Of a stretch of DNA of 64,000 bases, positions 57,569 to 64,000 are shown in pieces (position 1 is the first letter of the stretch; each line of letters opens with the position of its first letter). Made by a program: the position numbers and the translations under genes. The notes beneath the pieces were generated by a model that was given only the letters and a program-made list of their open reading frames with translations, had not been told where the DNA came from and made no database searches. This DNA is from Petropleomorpha daqingensis (GTDB taxonomy: Bacteria > Actinomycetota > Actinomycetes > Mycobacteriales > Geodermatophilaceae), in NCBI RefSeq assembly GCF_013408985.1, contig NZ_JACBZT010000001.1:1240001-1304000 (forward strand), given 5' to 3'.

Positions 57569-59266
57569 ATGGCGACGCTGCCGCCGGCAGCGACCGCGGC
57601 GGGGACGGTCGCGCGGCCCGCACCTCCCGCGCTGCGCCGCGTCCGCCGCCGGCGCCGTCCCTCCGGTGAGCCCCCGCCGCTGCCGCGTCACCTGGCGAAG
57701 TCCGGCAAGTGGTGGCTGGTCGCCTCCGGCGTCGTCGTCCTGGCCTGGATCGCCGTCTGGGCCACCGGCAGCGTCTCGGTGTTCGACCTCGCCGACACCC
57801 GGGTGCTGCAGGCGTTCGAGAGCATCCGGTCCCCCGCGCTGACCCGCGTGGCCACCGTCACCGGGGTGCTCGCCACCCCCGCCGCGCTGCAGGTCATCTG
57901 GCTGGCCAACCTCGTGGCCCTGATCGTCATCCGGCGGTGGCGGCACCTGTTCGTGTGGCTGGGGACCGGGCTGCTGGTCGTCGTCCTCGCCTCGGGCATG
58001 GCCCTGGCGCTGCAACGTCCGCGGCCGTTCGAGGTCGAGATCCTCGGCAGGTGGGCCGGGTTCTCCATGCCCTCCCTGCCCATGACGGTCCTGGCGGCCT
58101 TCCTGGTCAGCACCGTGTACGCGCTCGTGCCCGCCGGCCGGCACCGGACCGAGGGCAAGTGGATCGTCCTCGGGCTGCTCGTGGTCACCGCGGTGTCGCG
58201 GCTCTACACCGCCCAGGACCACCCCACCGACATCGCCGCGGCGGTCATCCTCGGCGTCGCACTGCCGCTGGCCGCGTTCCGGCTGCTGACCCCGAACGAC
58301 GTGTACCCGGTGCGCTACCGGCGGGGCCGGGCCGCCCACCTCGACGTGACGGGGCCGCGTGGTGACGCCATCGTCCGGGCGCTGCAGGACCAGCTGGGCC
58401 TGCTGGCCACCTCGGTGACGCCCTTCGGCCTCTCGGGCTCCGGGGGCTCGACGCCGCTGAAGATCACGGTGAAGTCCGAGGACGGCGAGAGCACCGTGTT
58501 CGGCAAGCTGTACGCGGCGACGCACGTGCGGTCCGACCGCTGGTACAAGCTCGGCCGCACGCTGCTCTACGGCCGGCTGGAGGACGAGCAGCCGTACCAC
58601 AGCGTCCGCCGGCTGGTGCAGTACGAGGACTACGTCCTGCGACTGCTCGACGACGCCGGGCTGCCGGTCGGCCGCCCCCTCGGCATCGTCGAGATCACCC
58701 CCGAGCGGGAGTACCTGCTCGTCAACGAGTTCGTCCTCGGCTCCACCGAGATCGGGGACGCGGAGATCGACGAGGGGATCATCGACCAGGGGCTGGCCAT
58801 CGTCCGCCGGATGTGGGAGGTCGGTGTCGCCCACCGCGACATCAAGCCGGCCAACCTGCTGGTCCGCGACGGCCAGCTGGTGGTCATCGACACCGCCTTC
58901 GCCGAGGTCCGGCCCAGCCCGTGGCGGCAGGCGGTGGACCTCGCGAACATGATGCTGGTCCTGGGCCTGCGCACCGACGCCCGGCGCGTGTACGACCGGG
59001 CGGTCCGGCAGTTCACCGACGAGGAGATCGCCGAGGCCTTCGCCGCCACCCGCGGCCTGACGATGCCGACCCAGCTGCGCCGGATGCTGCGCCAGCAGGG
59101 CCGCGACCTGCACGCGGAGTTCCTCGCGCTGCTGCCCTACCGGCTCCCGCCGGTGCGCATCCAGCGGTGGAGCTGGCGCCGGGTGGGCCTGACCGTGGCC
59201 ACGCTGCTCGTCCTGCTGCTCGCCGTCCTGATCGCCGTGCCGCTGCTGACGGGGTCACCGCTGTGA
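57569..59266 (+). CDS. PAP2-like membrane domain fused to a kinase-like domain
   Basis: A 565-residue fusion: Arg-rich N-terminus (22-40), a six-helix PAP2-like domain (about 48-240), a protein-kinase-like domain (about 285-520) and a C-terminal transmembrane helix (about 541-561). The kinase part keeps a Lys (VFGKLYA, K313), HRDIKPAN (422-429) and VIDTAF in place of DFG (D441). The PAP2 part has lost its catalytic residues: no Lys before RPRP (150-153), SMPSLPM where S-G-H belongs, and R-x6-H rather than R-x5-H (DHPTD, 217-221). First gene of a four-gene coupled operon. Confidence 0.78.
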   Translation: MATLPPAATAAGTVARPAPPALRRVRRRRRPSGEPPPLPRHLAKSGKWWLVASGVVVLAWIAVWATGSVSVFDLADTRVLQAFESIRSPALTRVATVTGVLATPAALQVIWLANLVALIVIRRWRHLFVWLGTGLLVVVLASGMALALQRPRPFEVEILGRWAGFSMPSLPMTVLAAFLVSTVYALVPAGRHRTEGKWIVLGLLVVTAVSRLYTAQDHPTDIAAAVILGVALPLAAFRLLTPNDVYPVRYRRGRAAHLDVTGPRGDAIVRALQDQLGLLATSVTPFGLSGSGGSTPLKITVKSEDGESTVFGKLYAATHVRSDRWYKLGRTLLYGRLEDEQPYHSVRRLVQYEDYVLRLLDDAGLPVGRPLGIVEITPEREYLLVNEFVLGSTEIGDAEIDEGIIDQGLAIVRRMWEVGVAHRDIKPANLLVRDGQLVVIDTAFAEVRPSPWRQAVDLANMMLVLGLRTDARRVYDRAVRQFTDEEIAEAFAATRGLTMPTQLRRMLRQQGRDLHAEFLALLPYRLPPVRIQRWSWRRVGLTVATLLVLLLAVLIAVPLLTGSPL

Positions 59267-59835
59267 GGCGCGGGGTCGTCGGCGCCGTGCTGGTCGCGCT
59301 CGCCGTGGCCGGGTGCTCCAGCGACGGCCCCAACTCCGCGATCACCAACGCGCCGCTGTGCGAGACCGGGCACGACCGCGAGGCCGCCAACGCCGTGATC
59401 CTCATGGCGCAGTCCGTGCCCTCGGCGACCTGGGTGCCGTGCATCCGCGCCGCACTGCCGCTGGGGTGGGACTTCCACCACCTGGAGGCGAGCAACGGCG
59501 AGGCCCGGTTCTGGCTGGACTCCGACCGCGACGGCACCCGGGCGGTCGAGGTCCGCCTCACCGAGTCCTGCACGACCGCCGGCGCCACCGAGATCCCCAG
59601 CGACCGCGAGGACATGCGCCGGCTGGAGCTCGTCGAGCGGATCAGCCCCGGCTACGTCGGCCGGCGCTACTACGTGTTCGACGGCGGCTGCCTGACCGTG
59701 CTGTTCTCGCTGGCCGGCGACAGCCCCGGCGAGGCGCTCGCGCTGGCCTCCCAGGTCGTCGGGGTGGTCGCCCGCGCCGACCTGCAGCAGCAGGTGCACG
59801 ACGAGAGCGGCGGCCGGCTGGAGCTGGACCCGTGA
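59263..59835 (+). CDS. Predicted lipoprotein, unknown
   Basis: A 190-residue protein, GTG 59263 overlapping the kinase-fusion stop (GTGA). N-terminal signal with lipobox VAGC (Cys18). The mature part has four further Cys (C33, C60, C103, C143), suggesting two disulfides, and is of unknown fold. Coupled downstream to the AglD-type gene. Confidence 0.7.
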   Translation: MRRGVVGAVLVALAVAGCSSDGPNSAITNAPLCETGHDREAANAVILMAQSVPSATWVPCIRAALPLGWDFHHLEASNGEARFWLDSDRDGTRAVEVRLTESCTTAGATEIPSDREDMRRLELVERISPGYVGRRYYVFDGGCLTVLFSLAGDSPGEALALASQVVGVVARADLQQQVHDESGGRLELDP

Positions 59836-60923
59836 CCGCCGTCGAGACCCCTGCGCGGCCCGCCCGCAAGCCGCTGTGGCGGCGGCTGATCGGCCCGCTG
59901 TTCTCGCTGGTCCTGGTCGCGGCAGTCTACTTCTGGTTCCTGCCGCAGTTCACCAGCCTGTCCGACGTCTGGGCCGCGATCCGGGCGATGAGCCCGGTGG
60001 AGATCGGCGTCCTGGTGCTCGCGGCGATCTGGAACCTGGCGACCTACCAGTTCGTCATGGTCTCGACCATGCCCGGGCTGACCCTGCGGCAGGCGACGGT
60101 CTCCACCGAGACGACGACCGCGGTCTCGAACACCCTGGTCGGCGGGGCCGCGATCGCGGTCGGCCTCACCTACACGATGAACTCCTCGTGGGGGTTCTCG
60201 CGCAACCGCACGTCGGTGATGCTGCTGGTGTCCGGGCTCTGGAACAACTTCGCCAAGCTCGGGCTGCCGGTGCTGGCGCTCGCGCTGCTGGCCTTCCAGA
60301 CGCGCCCCGAGCCGGGGCGGCTGCTCGCCGGCCTGCTCGGGCTGGCGGGGCTGGTCGCCGGCGCGCTCGCCCTGTGGCTGCTGCTGCGCAGCCGGGAGAG
60401 CGCGGCGAAGCTGGGCCGCGGCATGGCCCGCGTGGTGAACGTGCTGCTGCGCCCCCTGCACCGGCCGCCCGTCGAGGGCTGGGACCGCGCGACGACGAAG
60501 TTCCGCGACCGCACCGTGCTGCTGCTGCGCGCCCGCTGGCACTGGATCAGCCTCGCCACCCTGGTCAGCCACCTGTCGCTGTTCCTCGTGCTGCTGCTCG
60601 CGCTGCGGTTCTGCGGGGTCGGCGCCGACCAGGTCGGCTGGGTCGAGGCGCTGGTGGTGTTCGCCTTCTCGCGGCTGCTGACCGCGATCCCGTTCACGCC
60701 GGGCGGTCTGGGGATCATCGAGCTCGCGATGATCACCGGGCTGTCCGCCGCGGGCGGCGACCGCCCGGCGGTCGCGGCCGGCGTGCTGGTCTTCCGCGTG
60801 CTCACCTACGTGCTGCCCATCCCGCTGGGCGTGCTCACGTACGTCTTCTGGCAGCGCAACAAGTCGTGGCGGCGGCCGCCGAACGGTGCGCCGCGCACCC
60901 CGCTGGTGCCGGAGTCGGCGTGA
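59832..60923 (+). CDS. AglD/LPG-synthase-type multi-pass membrane protein (UPF0104)
   Basis: A 363-residue protein of the lysylphosphatidylglycerol-synthase transmembrane family with about eight helices; the family segments TTTAVSNTLVGGAAIAVGLTY and RLLTAIPFTPGGLGIIELAM are clear. It lacks the soluble aminoacyl-transferase domain, so it may be a lipid flippase or glycosyltransferase-like protein. GTG 59832 overlaps the lipoprotein stop, and its own stop overlaps the PAP2 start. Confidence 0.82.
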   Translation: MTAVETPARPARKPLWRRLIGPLFSLVLVAAVYFWFLPQFTSLSDVWAAIRAMSPVEIGVLVLAAIWNLATYQFVMVSTMPGLTLRQATVSTETTTAVSNTLVGGAAIAVGLTYTMNSSWGFSRNRTSVMLLVSGLWNNFAKLGLPVLALALLAFQTRPEPGRLLAGLLGLAGLVAGALALWLLLRSRESAAKLGRGMARVVNVLLRPLHRPPVEGWDRATTKFRDRTVLLLRARWHWISLATLVSHLSLFLVLLLALRFCGVGADQVGWVEALVVFAFSRLLTAIPFTPGGLGIIELAMITGLSAAGGDRPAVAAGVLVFRVLTYVLPIPLGVLTYVFWQRNKSWRRPPNGAPRTPLVPESA

Positions 60924-61555
60924 CGACGACGGCGCCGCCGCGACCGCGGTCGGTCGTCCGCGGCCCGCGGGACGTCGTCCTGCTCCTCGCCGGCGTCCTC
61001 GTACTGGTGCTCGTCTCCGTCCCGGTCTACGGCGGCCGGGTGACCGGCGCGGAGGCCGCCGTCTTCCGGGTGGTCGACGCCGTGCCGTTGCCGATCGCCG
61101 CGGTCTGGCCGGTCATGCAGCTGGGCAACTTCCTCGTGGTGCCGGTCGCCGCGCTCGTCGCCGCGGCGTTCCGGCGGTGGCGGCTCGCGGCCGAGCTGCT
61201 GCTCGCCGGGGCCGGGGTCTACGTCCTCGCCAAGGTGGTGAAGGGCATCGTCGTCCGGGGCCGGCCGGACGCCCTGCTCGACGACGTCGTCGTCCGCGGC
61301 GCCCCGGCGCTGGGCCGGGGCTTCGTCTCCGGGCACGCGGCGGTCGTGACCGCGCTGCTGGTCGTGGCGTGGCCGTGGCTGCCGCGTCCCGGCCGGGTGG
61401 TCTGCGCCGTGCTCGCCGTCCTCGTCTGCCTCGCCCGCGTCCAGGTGGCCGCGCACCTGCCGCTGGACGTCGTCGGGGGCGCCGCGCTCGGCCTGGCCGT
61501 CGCCGGGGCGGTGCGCCTGCTGCTCGGCCGCCCGGCACCGGCTGTGGTTGAGTGA
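60920..61555 (+). CDS. PAP2 family phosphatase with intact active site
   Basis: A 211-residue membrane phosphatase with all three PAP2 motifs: K108-x6-R115-P116, S137-G138-H139 and R173-x5-H179-x3-D183. It probably removes phosphate from a lipid or polyprenyl pyrophosphate outside the membrane. It contrasts with the catalytically degraded PAP2 domain of the first operon gene. Confidence 0.85.
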   Translation: MTTTAPPRPRSVVRGPRDVVLLLAGVLVLVLVSVPVYGGRVTGAEAAVFRVVDAVPLPIAAVWPVMQLGNFLVVPVAALVAAAFRRWRLAAELLLAGAGVYVLAKVVKGIVVRGRPDALLDDVVVRGAPALGRGFVSGHAAVVTALLVVAWPWLPRPGRVVCAVLAVLVCLARVQVAAHLPLDVVGGAALGLAVAGAVRLLLGRPAPAVVE

Positions 61556-61592
61556 CGGAGGCCACACTGCACCAGGGGGACGGAGACCCGCG

Positions 61593-63410
61593 ATGACCCA
61601 GGTCGCGCCCGAGAAGAGCGGCAGTCGGACCTCACCGAAGGCGGAGAACGGCAGAGCGGCGGGCACCACCGACGCGACGACGACCGAGGGCCGCGAGCGG
61701 CCGGCGACCTCACCGGCGGCCCCGTCGTCCGAGCCCACGCCGGAGGCCGCCGAGGCGGTCATGGGGCTGGACATGGTGCTGGTGGACGGCGCCCGCGGAC
61801 CCCTCCGCCGCTTCGTGCCACCCGCCCGGACGACGCTGGCCTTCGCAAAGGGCCTGGTCGCCAAGCCCGACGTGGTCGGCAAGCGGGCCCGCTACCTGGT
61901 GCGCGAGCTGGGCCGGATCGGCGTGGGCCGCTCGGAGGTCGAGCCGAACCGCAAGGACAAGCGCTTCGCCGACCCCGCCTGGACCGGCAACCCGCTGCTG
62001 CACCGGCTGATGCAGGCGCACATCGCGACCGCGCAGACCGCCGCCAAGCTGGTGGACGACGCCGACCTCGGCTGGCAGGACGACGAGCGCATCCGCTTCA
62101 CGCTGACGAACGTGGTCGACGCCCTGGCGCCGAGCAACACACCGATCAACCCGCTGCTGTGGAAGGCGGTCATCGACACCGGCGGCAAGAGCGCCGTGCG
62201 GGGGGTCCGGCGGGCGGTCCGCGACCTGGTCTCGCCGCCGCGGGTGCCCTCGATGGTCGAGCCCGACGCGTTCACCGTGGGCGAGGACCTCGCCGTCACG
62301 CCCGGCGCCGTCGTCTTCCGCAGCGAGGTCTTCGAGCTGATCCAGTACCGGCCGACGACGCCGCAGGTCCGCGCCGTGCCGCTGCTGATGGTGCCGCCGA
62401 CGATCAACAAGTTCTACATCGCCGACCTCGCGCCGGGCCGCAGCATCGTCGAGCACTACGTGAGCAGCGGCCAGCAGGTCTTCATGATCTCGTGGCGCAA
62501 CCCCGACGAGCGGCACGCCGACTGGGGGCTTTCCACCTACGGCCGCGCCGTCCTCGACGCGCTGGACGCCGTCGAGCAGGCCACCGGCAGCCGGCAGGCG
62601 TCGCTGCAGGCCTTCTGCTCCGGCGGCATCATCACCGCGATGACGCTGGCCCACCTGGCCGCGCAGGGCCGGCTCGACCGGATCGCCGCGGCCAGCTTCG
62701 CCGTCACCGTCCTCGACTGGGCCCGGGCCGGCACCGTCGGCGCGCTGATGGACCCGGAGGCGGTCCGCGAGGCGACGGAGCGGTCGCGGAAGAAGGGCTA
62801 CCTGGACGGCGGCTCGCTGGCGGAGGTGTTCGCCTGGCTGCGGCCCAACGACCTGGTGTGGAGCTACTGGGTCAACAACTATCTGCAGGGAAAGCCGCCC
62901 GCGGCGTTCGACATCCTGTACTGGAACGCCGATACCACTCGCATGAGTGCAGCGCTGCACCGCGACTTCATCGACCTGGCGCTCGCCAACGCCCTGACCG
63001 AACCCGGTGCCGCCACCATGCTCGGCACCCCGGTCGACCTCTCCACCGTCGACGTCGACACCTACGTCACCGCCGGCATCGCCGACCACCTCTGCCCGTG
63101 GCAGTCCTGCTACCGGACCACTCAGCTGCTCGGCGGCGAGAGCCGGTTCATCCTGTCCACGAACGGGCACATCGCCTCGCTGGTGAACCCGCCGACCAAC
63201 CCGAAGTCCACGTTCCAGGTGGCCCCCTCCACGCCGGCGAGCCCCGACGAGTGGCTGGCGCAGGCGGAGACGACCAAGGGCTCGTGGTGGCCGGACTACA
63301 TGGCCTGGCTCGGCGAGCGCTCGGGGGAGGAGATCCCCGCACCGGAGACCCTCGGCGGCGACCTCGAGGTGCTCGGCGACGCACCGGGGACGTATGTCTT
63401 CGACGAGTAG
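61593..63410 (+). CDS. phaC: Polyhydroxyalkanoate synthase (PhaC, class I/II-like)
   Basis: A 605-residue PHA synthase from ATG 61593. N-terminal disordered Thr/Glu/Pro-rich region, PhaC_N domain, then an alpha/beta hydrolase core with catalytic Cys342 (AFCSGG, Ala replacing the first Gly of G-x-C-x-G), D498 (GIADHLCPW) and H526 (STNGHIASL). It polymerises hydroxyacyl-CoA into storage granules. Partner phaZ overlaps its 3-prime end. Confidence 0.88.
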   Translation: MTQVAPEKSGSRTSPKAENGRAAGTTDATTTEGRERPATSPAAPSSEPTPEAAEAVMGLDMVLVDGARGPLRRFVPPARTTLAFAKGLVAKPDVVGKRARYLVRELGRIGVGRSEVEPNRKDKRFADPAWTGNPLLHRLMQAHIATAQTAAKLVDDADLGWQDDERIRFTLTNVVDALAPSNTPINPLLWKAVIDTGGKSAVRGVRRAVRDLVSPPRVPSMVEPDAFTVGEDLAVTPGAVVFRSEVFELIQYRPTTPQVRAVPLLMVPPTINKFYIADLAPGRSIVEHYVSSGQQVFMISWRNPDERHADWGLSTYGRAVLDALDAVEQATGSRQASLQAFCSGGIITAMTLAHLAAQGRLDRIAAASFAVTVLDWARAGTVGALMDPEAVREATERSRKKGYLDGGSLAEVFAWLRPNDLVWSYWVNNYLQGKPPAAFDILYWNADTTRMSAALHRDFIDLALANALTEPGAATMLGTPVDLSTVDVDTYVTAGIADHLCPWQSCYRTTQLLGGESRFILSTNGHIASLVNPPTNPKSTFQVAPSTPASPDEWLAQAETTKGSWWPDYMAWLGERSGEEIPAPETLGGDLEVLGDAPGTYVFDE

Positions 63411-64000
63411 CCGCCCCCGCCGGCCGCGGGAGACCGTCCAGCGGGTCACCGCGGGCGGCCGCATCCTGCGCGTCTCGGTCCGCGAGGGCAGCGACCCCGG
63501 CACCCCGCCGCTGCTCCTGCTCAACGGCATCGGCGCCAGCCTGGAGGTGCTGCAGCCGTTCGTCGACGCGCTGCACCCGCGGCGCACGGTGATCCGCTTC
63601 GACGTCCCGGGCGTGGGCGGCTCGCCGCGGCCGGTGGTGCCCTACGTGCTGGCCACCTTCTCGCCGGTGGTCGCGCGGATGCTCGACCAGCTCGGCCACC
63701 ACGACGAGGTCGACGTCCTGGGCTTCTCCTGGGGCGGCGGGCTGGCCCAGCACTTCGCCGTCCAGCACCGGCGGCGGGTCCGCAGGCTCGTGCTGGCCGC
63801 GACCGGCACGGGCTCGCTCATGGTGCCCGCGCACCCGCGGGTGCTGGCCCGGATGCTGACCCCGCGCCGGCACCGCGATCCCGAGTACGCGAGGTCGATC
63901 GCCGGGGACATCTACGGCGGGACGATGCGCACCCATCCGGAGCGGGCGGCCCGGGCGCTGCACGCGCAGACCCGGCTGGGCCCCAAGCGCGGCTACTACT
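63394..64000 (+). CDS. phaZ: Intracellular PHA depolymerase (PhaZ-like), partial
   Basis: ATG 63394 lies 17 nt inside the end of phaC in another frame; 202 codons are visible before the window edge and there is no stop, so the gene is incomplete here. LNGIGASLEVLQPFVDAL, DVPGVGGS, the nucleophile elbow GFSWGG (Ser112) and ATGTGSLMVPAHPRVL closely match mcl-PHA depolymerase PhaZ of Pseudomonas. With phaC it forms a synthesis/breakdown pair. Confidence 0.85.
   Translation, partial: MSSTSSRPRRPRETVQRVTAGGRILRVSVREGSDPGTPPLLLLNGIGASLEVLQPFVDALHPRRTVIRFDVPGVGGSPRPVVPYVLATFSPVVARMLDQLGHHDEVDVLGFSWGGGLAQHFAVQHRRRVRRLVLAATGTGSLMVPAHPRVLARMLTPRRHRDPEYARSIAGDIYGGTMRTHPERAARALHAQTRLGPKRGYY

Noticed and set aside
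1-64000. CRISPR arrays, tRNA, rRNA, insertion sequences, prophage
   Set aside because: No direct-repeat/spacer arrays, no cloverleaf or rRNA signatures and no transposase or integrase proteins were seen by eye; a dedicated tRNAscan/Infernal run would be needed for certainty.

Overview
The window is about 64 kb of very GC-rich DNA (I estimate above 70%) with strong G/C preference at third codon positions, frequent GTG starts, mycothiol biosynthesis (mshD), an F420-type reductase, GlnR, HbhA and RsiG. This points to a free-living actinobacterium; the gene set and style fit Geodermatophilaceae (Blastococcus, Modestobacter, Geodermatophilus), which is an inference. I see no rRNA, tRNA, transposase, integrase, phage gene or CRISPR array, so this looks like core chromosome. 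Most of the interest lies in regulatory sites, leader peptides, small proteins, dispersed hairpins and degenerate enzyme domains. || 1-5.7 kb (minus strand): an XRE regulator, HbhA-like adhesin and DUF2516 protein in the order seen around M. tuberculosis hbhA, then a five-gene overlapping operon Fur / YgfZ / BKACE / RsiG / asparaginase. The RsiG protein carries both copies of the c-di-GMP-binding signature. 5.7-9 kb: pabC, nhaA with a structured candidate RNA leader, a probable tiny mRNA with an extended Shine-Dalgarno sequence, and a conserved hypothetical. 9-16 kb: gamma-carbonic-anhydrase-like protein, membrane proteins, a DUF885 peptidase, a nitrobindin-like protein with a 34-residue partner, an epimerase/TetR divergent pair with duplicated operators, DUF4184 and an F420-type oxidoreductase. 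|| 16-26.8 kb: a sulfur/redox/phosphate block resembling M. tuberculosis Rv0814c-Rv0820: DUF1416, SseA, DUF4395, a Cys-rich leader peptide, ThiX-like thioredoxin and DUF2993 on the minus strand; glnR, mshD and pstSCAB on the plus strand, with a Pho box before pstS. It ends in a composite palindromic terminator. 26.8-37.8 kb: a degenerate LytR-CpsA-Psr protein, coiled-coil protein, small DUF2795 and DUF2945 proteins, a siderophore-interacting protein, a PhoPR-type two-component system, thioesterase, CysQ and CysDN; cysD is preceded by a second Cys leader peptide that overlaps its start. || 37.8-49.3 kb: a form II CO-dehydrogenase-like coxLSM operon with a CRP/GlxR-type site, CynX-type MFS, P450, a 55-aa acidic protein, an RsbW-type ATPase divergent from a small HTH protein, and HrpA. 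49.5-57.5 kb: MarR plus DHA2 exporter, two acyl-CoA dehydrogenases, a YihY protein, a 53-aa membrane protein and an orphan OpuAC-type lipoprotein. 57.5-61.6 kb: a four-gene coupled operon joining a PAP2-like/kinase fusion, a lipoprotein, an AglD-type membrane protein and an intact PAP2 phosphatase. 61.6-64 kb: PHA synthase and an overlapping PhaZ-like PHA depolymerase cut by the window edge. || Recurring themes are translational coupling by ATGA/GTGA overlaps, leaderless promoters (TANNNT 6-8 nt before GTG), and two families of intergenic palindromes found almost only between convergent genes.
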